Source of the DNA: Ceratothoa steindachneri
Taxonomy: Eukaryota; Arthropoda; Malacostraca; Isopoda; Cymothoidae
Direction of reading: 5' to 3'
Length of the DNA: 64,000 nucleotides
Assembly: GCA_963969495.1 (NCBI GenBank)
Contig: OZ018324.1
Coordinates: forward strand, 160,173,758 to 160,237,757
The position numbers and the translations under genes are program-made. This document shows, one piece after another, positions 36,651 to 47,578 of the stretch. The stretch's first letter is position 1. Each line of letters opens with the position of its first letter. The notes beneath the pieces were generated by a model, which worked only from the letters and a program-made list of their open reading frames with translations, was not told the origin of the DNA and ran no database searches.

Positions 36651-39600
36651 ACCCAAGCAGCAACTTCTCCCCCTCCGTCAGGCCACCAGGTAAATTTTAT
36701 TTTTGATAAAAGTTCACCGGGAACTTTTAAATTTGAGGAGGGCAGCGTGAACGGCTGCCGTGTATCGACTCTCGTAAGGGACACAGGGTGCACGTGTTTC
36801 ATCGTGTCCGACGAGCTCCTCCCCCCAGTGGACGCTAACCACGAAAAATTTGCGGTGGTACATGGCTACTTTGGGCGGGCGAACAGAGTCCCCGTTGTTA
36901 GATGTTACCTGCAGTGTCAGTATTATGATGGCTGGGCTGAAGTCATTTCAGCACCCATAAAATTATGTTCCGTACTTATAGGACAGAGCCCTCAAGTAAG
37001 CTCTGACCCTGTGTCTCAGGCCACCCTTACTCGAGGCCGAGCTAAGAAAGAAGCCCAGGAGCCCGTGCCCCTCAGAACCCCGATACCGTCCGAATTCTCG
37101 GAGATCCTTAACCAGGACTTTAGGACGGCACAAAAGGAGTGTGAAGCACTAACAGCCTTATGGGATAAGGCCCAAAACAAGGATACGGAGACTTTCCGTA
37201 AACCCAAAGTCATCAGGTACCTGGAGCAAGGTTGCTTACTTTATCGATCCGCCGAGGACAGTAATAACGCTGTTACAACTGTCCTATGCCTCCCACGATC
37301 CCATGTCCCTATAGTGCTCAAAATAGTTTATGACAGCATCTTTTCCGGTCATTTTAATCATACTAAAACGGGTCAGCGCATTTTAAAATATTTTTATTGG
37401 CTGGGTGCTGCAGTTGACATCTTAAAGCATTGTCGATCGTGCGATGTGTGTCAGAAGAAGTCCGCTAAGGGGCGGGTCAAACCTGCTCCCTTACAAAGGG
37501 GACCCGTCATAACTGAACTCTTCTCCAGAGTAGCCATCGACCTGGTTGGCCCTATCCACCCCCCTTCGAGCGAGGGCACAGCTACATTTTCACCTTAGTA
37601 GACTTTGCTACCCGTTTTCCCGAGTCTTTCCCCCTTCGCCGAATCGATAGTATTTCTTGCGCCGAGGCCCTCACTTCCATCTTTTCAAGGGTAGGCGTTC
37701 CCAAGGAAATACTCTCCGACAGAGGATGACAATTCACCTCCGAGTTGATGGAGTACGTAGGGAAGCTGCTCATGGTAAAGCCCCTTTTTACCACCCCCTT
37801 CCGGCCACAGACAAACGGGATGTGCGAGAAATTAAATGGAAATTTAAAATCCATTATTAAGAAGATTTGTGCCAAGCAGACCCGCAAATGGCACCGATAT
37901 CTCCCGGTCGCCCTATTCGCCTATCAGGAAATTCATCACCGTACATTAGGCTTCGCCCCGTTCGAGGTTCTTTATGGACGTAATGTACGCAGACCACTCA
38001 GTATTTTAAAGGAGTTGTTAATCAAGCTCCAACTGGATCAAGAACTCCAGTCATCCTACGCCTATGTCTTGGATCTACGCCAGAGGCTCGAGAAATGCGC
38101 AAACATCGCCTATGTAAATGCCGATGTCAATTTGGAAAAATACAAAACCTATTTTGATGTCAGGTTCGAAGATCGTAAATTTAAGCCCGGTGATGAAGTA
38201 CTCCTGCTCCTTCCCACAGCGAGTAATAAATTACTGAGCCAAAGGAAAGGTCCGTACTCGGTCTTCGAGGTACGAGGACTGGTACATTACCTTATTGGTA
38301 CCCCAGCAGGCGATAAGCTCTACCACTTCAACTTATTGAAAAAGTACCACCGACGCGCCCAGGGAGATACGTTCGTAGTGCTGGACGAAACATCGGCGCT
38401 TGAAGAGGATTACACCGCGGAGTCCCTTAATGTCATACAGACAGTGTGCATCCAACCTGATGCCGGTTACCCTCTTTCTTCCCTACCAGGCCAGTCTTTT
38501 GAACCCTCTGACCTGGATATCGACGCGCAGCTGACACCACATCAAAAGAGTCAGCTACAAGAATTTTTATGTCAGTTCGACGACGTTATTTCAGAGAAGC
38601 CTGGATGCGCTACTAGTTTCGAGCATGATATTAAATTAACGACCTTAGAACCAGTCCGTTCAAAACCCTATCCCATGCCGATTCATTTACGCCAAGCCTT
38701 TAACGCCGAAGTTTATAATTTGATTAGTTTAAACATAATAGAACCTTCCACCTCTAGTTATTGTTCCCCAATCGTCATGGTCAAGAAACCTGATGGCTCT
38801 TATCGGATGTGCATTGACTTCTGGAAGTTAAATTCGGTAACTGTGCTCGACGCCGAGCCCATCCCGTTGGTAGACCAAAACCTCCAACTTTTTGAATACG
38901 CCAAGTTCATCTCAGAACTCGATTTGTGCAAGGCGTATTACCAAATTCCTCTCCGGTCCGATGTGAAAGCATGTACCGCCTTTGCAACTGAAAAAAGCCT
39001 AATGCAATTTAAACGCCTTCCTTTTCGCCTCGTGACCGCTTGTAGTAACTGTAACCGTCTCATGAGAAGGTTGTTAGATGGACTTTCGAATGTATCCTTT
39101 TACTTCGATAACGTCTACGTCGCTACTCGTGAATGGAGTCACCATTTAACCACCTTATTAGCTTTCTTCGAGCGACTGTGCGAAAATGGCCTCACCATTG
39201 GCCCCAGCAAATGCCATTTTGCCCACGAAACCATAAAATACTTGGGTTTCAAAATAGGACAAAGCCAGTTAGGTCGACAAGAGGACAAGATTAAGGCAAT
39301 CGCCGACATGCCCCTCCTGAATACTAAGAAGCAATTAAGATCATTTCTAGGATCAGCTTCTTACTATCGGTGATTTTCCCGAATTTCGCTGCAATTTCGG
39401 CGCCCCTCAGCTCCCTTTTAAAAAAAGAATTCCCCCGATCGTCTACGTTGGAATGATGTCGCGTTTTCCCATTTTAATCAGCTCAAGAGTAAGCTCATTT
39501 CTGCCCCCATTTTGAAGTTGCCCAACCCGGAAAAATCCTTTGGGATTAAGACTGACGCGAGCAACGAGGGCATTGGGGGTGTACTCCTTCAATATGAGGA

Positions 39601-39924
39601 TGAGGGAACGAGTCATCCAGTTGCATATGCTAGTCGCCAATTATTACCACGCGAAAAGAGATATGCCACTATAGAGAAGGAAGCTCCAGCAATTATATGG
39701 GTTATTGACAGGTTTAAAATGTATTTGATAGGAAAAGAATTTCAGATACGAACTGACCACCGCCCGTAGACCTATATTCGGAATGTAAGACACTCCAACG
39801 GCCGAATTATGCGCTGGAGTTTAATCTTGCAAGAGTACCAATTTAAGATAAATTATATAAAAGGTTCCGATAATCAGGGCGCTGACGCACTCAGTAGGAA
39901 TGCGTTACCGAATAGCGTAGAGTA
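36651..39924 (+). pseudogene. Gmr1-type pol: protease, integrase, RT, RNase H
   Basis: The protease D-T-G is at about 36780. The integrase has a His/Cys zinc-binding part (about 37350-37455) and a DDE core: D at about 37539, S-D-R-G at about 37715 followed by TGA in place of the next codon, and E at about 37826. A GPY-type C-terminal segment follows near 38250. The RT (about 38540-39370) keeps E-L-D-L-C-K-A-Y-Y-Q-I-P-L, but the catalytic box reads Y-F-D-N (39101-39112) instead of Y-x-D-D. RNase H runs from about 39512 to 39924 with T-D-A-S, T-D-H-R and A-D-A-L-S-R. The long frame 37745-39373 (542 codons) fuses integrase to RT. Frameshifts lie near 37585 and 39375. Confidence 0.9.
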
Positions 39925-40339
39925 ATTGTATTCGTAGGATTAGGATTTCCATGTATGTATCGTCTTGTACGACTTAAATTAAATTCTCTTGTAATATAAT
40001 TAGTTAATGTATATGTCTGAATTTTGTAACGCTCAATGTCTATTTTTTTTGTATGTATATATATTTGTACCCATTAAATTACGTATAAATTATTTTGTCC
40101 CATATGTACTAATTTTATATCATTTCATTGTTCCATGTGTCTTTTATGGTTAAGTTTGTATTAAAGGTTATTTTCCCCTGTAATCGAAAGATCAAAGTAA
40201 TCATATGTATTGAGGTAATACTAGCTAGGTGCATGAAGGTACGGTCGTTGCAAGAAAGCGAGTCCTCCACAGCGGAGCTCAATCGTTGTCCCTTCTCTCC
40301 TTTTTTTCAAAGTGACAACTTTCCCTCGAAATAGAGGGG
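39925..40339 (+). other. 3' untranslated part of the Gmr1-type element
   Basis: About 415 bp of AT-rich sequence between the RNase H stop and the 3' LTR. No ORF for an envelope or other extra gene is seen. Confidence 0.7.
40330..40339 (+). other. Polypurine tract
   Basis: AATAGAGGGG immediately precedes the TGTGATAG start of the 3' LTR, the expected place for the plus-strand primer. Confidence 0.65.
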
Positions 40340-41723
40340 TGTGATAGAACGGTCTGAGGCCACTTGAATTCAGCCGCTATCACATGTTTGTTAGAACACA
40401 TGGCTACCCACGTGCACCTGCGATGAGAAAGCAGGGCGCGCTATCGCCACCTGAGTCAATATTTAACCAAGGAGGTTCATCCCCCCCTCCTTCCTCGTTT
40501 CGCCCCATACGTCGATCTCGCCAGATTGAGTTAGGCTTATGGGCAGATAAGGTATGTTCCCCAGCGGGGCTAGCGCATTCCCTCAAAGCCCCCACTCCAT
40601 TGTCCCCTACGCCAAGGGAAAGGCTTCGACTATTTATATGAAAACTTTCCCAATTGAATCATATCAGATCAGATCAGATCCAGATTATCTTCGCGAGGCA
40701 TCACGCCGATCCGGTCTCACCTTGTGCACCTCGAGATCCACCATTATTGTCCAGAAGAGGTTCGTGCCTTCGAGACGCCAAGTCAATAAGGCCCCCCCTG
40801 TTGTTCAGAAAGAGAACAAAGTTAGAACAGCCATTGTTCTGTGAGCCCGTTTACAAGAGGCGGTTCTCACCCTCCTTCCTGTTCTTCAGAAAGAGAGCAA
40901 CCTTTGAACCCCCATTGTTCTTTGATCCCGTAGACAAGAGATGGTTCTCACTCCCCCCCCGTTGTTCAGAAAGAGAACAACGTTAGAACAGCCATTGTTC
41001 TTCAAGCCCGTTCGTCAAGAAACGGTTCTCATTCTCAACACATCACGTCAGGCTAATTTAATTCCCCTTTTTTAACGTTCTTCAAGAGAACGATTGGTTT
41101 TAACGATAACCTCCATTGTTCATCTAGAACATCCCCGATTTGCTGTCACAAAGATCACTCATATCTCCGAGTCCAACTTCGCTCTCACTTTTCGAAGACA
41201 GTCCTCCACTCCCCCTTTGCTCAGGACAAACCCCCGAAGAACCCTTCGGCTGGAATTCGCCAGCGGACCGAAGATTCCTTTGCGTCGCCTTCCTCTGCAC
41301 AACAACTTGTAATTACGTAAGCTGAGCATTACCTTTAATTATCTAACCTTTCGTCAACCCTGCCATGTGCTTTAAATGGTTTAGCGAACCATTTCCCCCC
41401 CCTTTAATTTTTATTTGTTTACCTTTTTAAATCTCCCTAAATCATCTTAATCCTCGGATTAGTCAGATATTCCCACGACCCTTTCCATTCTCCGTTTATG
41501 CAAACATTTTCCGTTTTGTGTGTTGTTGATAGTTTAATTAATGAAATTCTATTTTATTAATGATAGCCATATTATTATCCTTGAGCCCAGTTCCACTTCT
41601 TAAGCATATTGAAGATAAATAACCTCGGTAAACCAGATTACCACGCACTCGAAATATATTAGAATCATTTCCTCAACGAATAGTTATATATGGTATATCG
41701 TCGAGAGTTTATTCTACGACACA
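40340..41723 (+). repeat. 3' LTR of Gmr1-type retrotransposon
   Basis: 1384 bp, the same ends as the 5' LTR (TGTGATAG...ACGACACA). It lacks a ~23 bp segment present in the 5' LTR near 34117-34140. Substitutions between the LTRs are scattered, so the insertion is not recent. Confidence 0.92.
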
Positions 41724-42208
41724 TACCCTTGGAGAGAATAATCACAAAGGAGACGCACTACGTCTTCAGCAGGACGGTGTCACGCCGTCATGGCCCACAC
41801 GGCCAAGACAGTGGAATAGTGGATGAGGTCGAACATAAACTTATTGTCGAAGAATTTTTAGCTGCCTCAGTCTCGAGTTAAATTCCATTGACTGCAACGT
41901 TTGAACATATTTCAAAGGCAAGTCTTGCAAGGTCCGCGTCAGCAACTTTAAAGAGCTGTAGTCATCACTCCGACAACCGCGTGTAGGCCAGGATGAGCAA
42001 GGACATCGTCTACAACGTTTACGCGGCCTTCATGTCTCGAGGCGAGCGCCTGGTCGCCACCAAAGGAGGTCACATTGATTAATATTTAAATTTAAACAGG
42101 CATTTATATGTTAACAGAATAAAATCTTCTCTAGCTGCATCAAAACTATCATTGTATCCTGTTTCGTGAGATAAGTAACGAGTGTAATAGGACTTTTGCA
42201 ATACCCGG
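41724..42208 (+). mobile_element. Second mariner-like relic, right part
   Basis: 41725-41830 repeats the Q-Q-D-G / A-H-T-A-K-T-V region already seen at 33577-33675. The C-terminal transposase coding (41993-42061: Met-Ser-Lys-Asp-Ile-Val...A-T-K-G-G-H-I-D stop) matches the G-G-H ending typical of Tc1/mariner transposases. A TAG at 41984 lies just upstream. The right terminal repeat ends at 42208 before TA. Confidence 0.75.
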
Positions 42209-42714
42209 TATTCTATATATATGTATTGCTTCTCTTGCCAATTCCATTTTCAAGATATTAAGTTTTCCCACCAAGAATGGTTGCGGAACAATTAAATTTT
42301 TTGTTCTCTTTGCCATCGAAATAAAGATTGTTGTTTCGAAATTGTTGTTACCATTAGATCCCTCTGCTAATTGCTTACCGTATTTTACCTATCTTGTTTC
42401 TTTTAATTTAAATTCTTCCATTATGGTCTGCGAAACCTGTAAAAGTAAATTTCAAATTTAGGATAAACACAACAAAATTTATGTTACCTTGTTTCAGCTG
42501 AGAGCATGAAGTAATTTACATGATCTTCTTGTTACGATAATTAAATATTCGTGCTACTACTCCCTACGGTGCATTCAATCCCTCAGAAACAAAGATAAAT
42601 ATACTTTATAGAATTGAACTACTGAGGCAGCTCATCCCAAGAGAGCAAGCTAGAAGTTCAATTTATGATATTTATTTTATGCTAATTCATTTGGAATTTC
42701 TTCTATTTCTACAT
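42209..42714. other. AT-rich segment, nothing recognised
   Basis: No ORF or repeat match seen apart from simple AT richness. Confidence 0.4.
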
Positions 42715-44085
42715 CTGCACATACTTTTCAGCTTTTTGTTGAAATTATGATATTCGTAGTGTATGTAAATACCACGCCTCACGAGAATTTATTTATTTAA
42801 TTTAAAATTTTCTTTTGATTTATTTGTTATTATTTTAGCGACAAAATCTGAATGCAAAGAGCAATTTTTCTTTACTAAAGTTAAACAGTCGTTAAATTTT
42901 TTGCAGTCTCTGGGGAGGAAGGTAATAGAGGATGAGAAAGAAGACAACCTGGCAAAATCCAACTAGCGAACTCCCTCAGGTTGGTGGTTAGCAGCTAGAT
43001 GAAGTAAATGAAGATAAATAGATAAAATAGAAAAAAAATCCAATTTGTAAAATGAATTATTGCTATGGCAATCTTTAAAAGGAGATAATGGGGAGAAATG
43101 AAGACTGGAAAGAAGACAAGATTGGTCTGCGGGTCCAGGAGCGGGGGATAAGAATATGAAAATAGTAATACAATACGATGTAAAGAAGTGCAAATGCCTT
43201 TATAGGAAATTATTAATTTCAAACATTGAATGTTGTGTTAGTGGTGCGTTGGTATACAAAATCATATATAGTTTTCGACTAGTTGTGGCCCGTAAGAAAT
43301 TCGAGATTTTACAAAGGATAGTCGTTGCTATATTAACTACGATTATTTTTTCAAAAAATTGTAATGAAATTTCATTTACGAGCAAAGAAAAGGAATTTCC
43401 GATGTACATACTATTGATATAATATTTGTAAATAGTTACTGTTGAAATCCAGGCGTGTCTAGACAGAGAATGAATAATTTGAACGGTAACTAAATATCTA
43501 TCAATAATAAATATTAATTATGTTTTAAAATAATTGTTTTTATAAATAAGTGGCAATTCTAGGTTTTCTGCATGGTCTGTTGAATTTTAATTGGCAGAGA
43601 AAACAATCAATTTTGTCATCACTTTTGCGTAAATGTTAATTAGCCTTACTACCGCACCCTTTACAAACCTGTTATTTTCGAAATAGTTCGTGTTTTGGTA
43701 GAAATTAATTATAGAATCGAAGTTGGCATAATATTGGCGCGAAAACGCAAGCGCAGCTCTATCATAACCGTCACAAAGATGAGTCATTTTGAACTGAAGT
43801 CCTTGAGTCTATGCCATCGACATGTTTCGCTTTATTAGGCTGCTTTTTTTTAGTCTCCTCTTTTGCTCACCTAGCCTAAAGCAACCTAAAACTATAGATA
43901 ACCACCAAAAAGTAACCTAAGCGAACCATCTGCCATGAAAAAAAAACAAATTAATTGAGATCAAAGCGGTTGCTCGCTGCCTCAGTGTGTTCTGTTCGAA
44001 TCCTACCCCAGCTCGTATTTTTTCGAACAAGGAAATAACTATTTCTTAGGAAAAATGATTCTCTTTTCTTTTTCTTGCGGTGTGT

Positions 44086-44159
<74 letters not shown>

Positions 44160-44680
44160 TATTTAAAATATTTCCAAAAAGCACCTTCGATTGCGATGGA
44201 GTCCTTAATTTGTAGAATTAAATATAATCAAATATTGATACAATCCCATGTTTAAATGAATACAAAATAACATTCATTCCAATGTACTCCATAAAGTAGA
44301 AGTATGATTCTTTGTTATCGCTATACAAGTCAAACAAAAAAAAATTTTTGTTTCGAGAATTTCTTTCCTTTTCTCTTTTTATCACTTAAACTATTTTTTT
44401 ATATAAAAATAAAAGTAAAATTGATTAAAAAAACAAATAACCATGTGCAACTTTATATATTCTTTGAAATAAATAGTATTTTCGTAGAATATCGAATAGT
44501 TACAACACAGCCAAACTTATGAGCTGCTGTGAAGCTCCGAAATTGGAGGTATGAAGACTAAGATCGAAAGAAAAAAGTGGGCGCGCGAAGCGGAACCATC
44601 CCAAATCATCCTTGATAGTGAGTGATGAATGAAGTGGAATATGGATGATTTAGTAGCATCTTTCTTCTCAAGTCAGGATT
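42715..44680. repeat. Dispersed repeat, block U10 (copy 4)
   Basis: Matches 1-2430 nearly throughout, for example 'ccgatgtac...gatataatat' near 43400 against 605-630, and the sequence at 43600-43800 against 780-1000. It contains an AT tract at 44091-44159. A B-box-like sequence (GTTCGAATC, about 44000) lies at the edge of the region that differs from copy 1. Confidence 0.6.
44091..44159. repeat. (AT)n microsatellite
   Basis: About 69 bp of AT at the same place in the repeat as the tract at 1961-2031. Confidence 0.95.
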
Positions 44681-44749
44681 GTCTGGACACTAGGTAACAA
44701 GCACCCCCTTTCCCTTCCAAATCCGATAAATATTACACACAAATCGCAT

Positions 44750-45349
44750 TTTACGGGAGACTCATTTGCAAGACAACTTGGGTGAAGATTTCTGCGCTAG
44801 AAGAAAGACATCGTAAGAGAAGGACTTTCATTCCGGGAGGTAACATAGACGATATTGCGGCAGCCGTTCATGCCTGAAACAACCGGTAACGAAGAGGAAA
44901 ATATAATCGTAATGGCTAGCGGAAACGATATAGGAGTGCAGAAGCCGTCTAAAATCTTTAGTAAGTACAAATTGCTTCCTACTACAAAATATAATAGATA
45001 AATAAGCGTATGTCAGTAATGATTGCGGCCTTTTTAATACCGCTCTAACGAGTGTAACTGGACTTTTGAAATACCTGGTAGGGACAAAATTTGTCTGTGT
45101 TGGGCTAGTGACTAGAATATGATGGACAGACTACGACACCGATCAAGCAGTAAAAGTAAACAAATTTTACCCAACTTATGTTCATCATTAAATATAATAT
45201 TTATTATCGTTTGAAACAGTTTTATAAATCAAAGAGATAGGGATGCTGTTCATCTCAATGGTATAGGGATGGTACGAGTCCCTCAAATTTTCGCAATGCC
45301 GCAGTTTGAGGAAAGAATTCTTAATTCATGGCGGCACAAACCGGAATAA
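44750..45349 (+). pseudogene. LINE 2 SGNH hydrolase remnant
   Basis: Block I G-D-S-F-A-R-Q (about 44758-44778), block III A-S-G-N-D-I-G (about 44917-44937) and block V D-A-V-H-L-N-G (about 45242-45262) appear in the correct order but in different frames. Between blocks III and V lies the mariner-type end at about 45000-45078, with SGNH-like sequence resuming at 45085. Confidence 0.65.
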
Positions 45350-45484
45350 TAAAGCTCACGACTATAACAGCTCTCCACATAGTAGTGTAACTAATAATAA
45401 CAGTAAAAAAGTAGATAATGGAAACAGAATTGAAAATGGCGAATACAAAAGAAATGCAGCAAAAAAAAATCGTATATTATGGTT

Positions 45485-46071
45485 TATTATTGCAATGCTC
45501 GGAGCATCCGAAATAAGTTTAATGAACTAAACTTAATTAGTAGTAAATATCACTGTGACATTCTAGCCATTACTGAAACGTGGTTAAATACAGAAAACCG
45601 TCCTCTCTATCGTCATTTCAAATTCCGGGATACTCACTAATAAACACGGATAGACCTGTAAGAGAAGGAGGTGATGTCTTGTTTTACTTAAGCGAAATAA
45701 AATACGAGGTTCTAAATCGACAACACAGCGAGTCAATCTGGATAAATTTAGCAATAATGATTTTAATTTAACCAATAATTACAAAAATGTATTTATTGTA
45801 AGGGATTTCAATCTCCCGGTAATTGATTGGTATATGATGAGTTCAGATACGAAAAACCCTATCTTGAAAGCATTTTTAGCTAATTATCTGCATCAATATG
45901 TCGAACACCCTACAATAGAAAACAAGACACTTGATTTAGTTCTAAGTAACAAGGAAACCTTAATAGATAGGCTTGAAGTTCAGGAACCACTTGGAAATTC
46001 AGATCACAACTCATTGGTATTTAACATCAAATATGATTTCATTAATCAGAGGAGAGCGCAAAAAGTATCTG
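45485..46071 (+). pseudogene. LINE 2 endonuclease domain
   Basis: Endonuclease for target-primed integration. The motifs in order are C-N-A-R-S-I-R-N-K (45491), I-T-E-T-W (about 45569), G-G-D-V (about 45669), D-F-N-L-P (about 45806, the preceding Gly changed to Arg), D-L-V-L-S-N (about 45931) and S-D-H-N-S-L-V-F (about 46000). A few frame changes and stops interrupt it. Confidence 0.8.
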
Positions 46072-46077
46072 TATATA

Positions 46078-46859
46078 TGACGCGTTAGGTGGAAGAAAGG
46101 CCTAAGCCACAAAATTTGAAAATGGCGTTTTTCACGGATAAGTTATCGTTATACTAAATATCAGAGTCTAATTCGAACTAATTCATATCCAAATTTCAAC
46201 AATGCTTTGTGATGGTCAGTTCGGACAAATTGAACAAAATATAAAAAAAAACAGTATAATGATATTATTTATACAAAGAAAGATTATGTAAAATCAATAA
46301 CTACGTCTGTTTCTCAGCGCTTTAAAGTTGTAGGACTTGAACAAAGTAATTTTTTCCATTTTGACGTTTTACAAGAGCGCATTGTCAAAAGGAAATCAAA
46401 CGCAATTAAATTTATTGATGCAAGAAAATTTGTTTTGGATCATCAATACAAAGGAGGGTACGTGATTTCCTCTAGACTTCAAACAAGCCCAAACAGTAAT
46501 AGTCATCGTGTCAGGCTGCAAAGAGGAAGAAATCCTTACAGCTGCAATCTGTTCAATTTAGCTCGTGAGCCACTGCCTCCAAAGTGTTCTAAGATGCTCC
46601 CAATGACAAAGGAAAAGAAAATTGATATCCAAGAACTTACAAAATTAATGCCAACAGAGGCAGCGAAATATCATACAAATTTGTTAGAACAAATGGAAAC
46701 TAAAAAGGACAAACAAGAAAATGTTGAAATAAACGTAACCGATAAAACTTTGGATTACACCAGTTAACTAACTGCAAGATGTATAATATACAAACTTTGG
46801 AAGTCTCTCCTGAAAAAATTGAAAATGTGGCTTCGACCCTTCTTCCACCTAACGCGTCA
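46078..46859. mobile_element. 782 bp TIR DNA transposon with TATATA target duplication
   Basis: The left end TGACGCGTTAGGTGGAAGAA (46078-46097) is a perfect inverted match to the right end (46840-46859), and similarity continues imperfectly for a further ~15-25 bp. TATATA flanks both sides (46072-46077 and 46860-46865). Joining the flanks with one TATATA gives a continuous LINE 2 frame running through V-Y-K-R-A-N-F-K into the linker, which proves the insertion boundaries. It carries a 178-codon open frame without catalytic motifs I can name. Superfamily unknown. Confidence 0.9.
46234..46767 (+). CDS. ORF in the TIR element, possible C-terminal transposase part
   Basis: Open for 178 codons with no upstream ATG in frame, so it is probably an exon or the remains of a longer gene. 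It begins with a Lys-rich, Phe-rich segment (R-F-K-V-V-G-L-E-Q), has a central basic tract, and ends with K-K-I-D-I-Q-E-L followed by a short acidic/Lys tail and stop. A late K-K-x-D-I-x-x-L-x-x-L-x-P block followed by a short tail resembles endings of several uncharacterised transposon proteins, but I cannot name a family. Confidence 0.45.
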   Translation, partial: TKYKKKQYNDIIYTKKDYVKSITTSVSQRFKVVGLEQSNFFHFDVLQERIVKRKSNAIKFIDARKFVLDHQYKGGYVISSRLQTSPNSNSHRVRLQRGRNPYSCNLFNLAREPLPPKCSKMLPMTKEKKIDIQELTKLMPTEAAKYHTNLLEQMETKKDKQENVEINVTDKTLDYTS

Positions 46860-46865
46860 TATATA

Positions 46866-47110
46866 AAAGAGCAAACTTCAAAGCGATTAGAGATGAATTA
46901 AAAGAATGGGATTGGCATAGAGAATTCAATAACAAAACACCTACTTCGGCTTACAACCTCGTCATTAATCGCAATAAGTGTCTTCAGACTAGATATATTC
47001 CTCATAAAAAGGGTTTAAAATATACAAAGGACAAACCTTGGATAAACCAATATCTTAATACTCTGATAGGACGGAAACGGTCATTTATAAGAGGCTAAAA
47101 GGCAACCAGT
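46866..47110 (+). pseudogene. LINE 2 endonuclease-RT linker
   Basis: In frame with the interrupted endonuclease once the TIR element is removed. It contains W-D-W-H-R-E-F, A-Y-N-L-V and P-W-I-N-Q-Y-L...R-K-R-S-F, the pattern seen between endonuclease and RT in jockey/CR1-type LINEs. Homology ends near 47115 where dispersed repeat begins. Confidence 0.65.
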
Positions 47111-47115
47111 CATTA

Positions 47116-47354
47116 GGACAAAAGTTTATTTTGGCGAGTTTGGAAACCTTGCCATTATTAGCGACATCCATGTTAAGTTGCCGGAATAAAAGGGGTGAAA
47201 AGGCGATCTTGTTTTCAAACCAGTTCTTATATTCAGTATACCCGTGCTACCAGAACCACCAGTAGAATGTAAATGATGCTAATATCATAAACAATTATCC
47301 ATCTCACAACCCCCCTGAAATATTTCCTCCCCTCCCCGAAGGGTGAGGAGGACC
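47116..47354. repeat. Dispersed repeat block U1 fragment
   Basis: 47130-47280 matches 2590-2750 ('tttggaaaccttg.cattat' and 'gtagaatgtaaatgatgctaata'). This and the matching continuation at 51660 show that the YLDD element inserted into the dispersed repeat. Confidence 0.6.
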
Positions 47355-47480
47355 TTCCTTTTATTATTATGAAAGTACAAAAAGGTTTTCAGAAGAAAAC
47401 GTTAATAAGACAGAAAAATAAAAGGGACTCAAAGAGCCCAAAAGACACAACAAAAACGGAGGTGAAGGGGTGGATGGTGG

Positions 47481-47569
47481 GAGCAGGTGTGACCAGGCAG
47501 AAGGCTGATAAACGTCCGTCCCGTCTCGGGGAGTGTGGGACCTTATATAGTTCCCAGGAAGAACGGGCC
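47481..47569 (-). repeat. 88 bp direct repeat, 3' copy, with TATA box
   Basis: Matches 50580-50668 with about four differences. It lies 10 bp downstream of the RNase H stop. TATATAAGG is read on the minus strand at 47549-47541. Confidence 0.85.
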
Positions 47570-47578
47570 CACACACGC

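Larger units (their letters stand above)
44690..47115 (+). mobile_element. LINE 2, a second esterase-bearing non-LTR family, fragmentary
   Basis: Different from LINE A-D in sequence. It holds an SGNH hydrolase part (about 44750-45290), an endonuclease (45485-46071), and, after a DNA transposon insertion (46078-46859), the linker that precedes the RT (46866-47100, with P-W-I...L-I-x-R-K-R). The RT is missing. A terminal fragment of the second mariner family interrupts the SGNH part near 45000-45078. It is AT-richer than LINE A. Confidence 0.75.
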
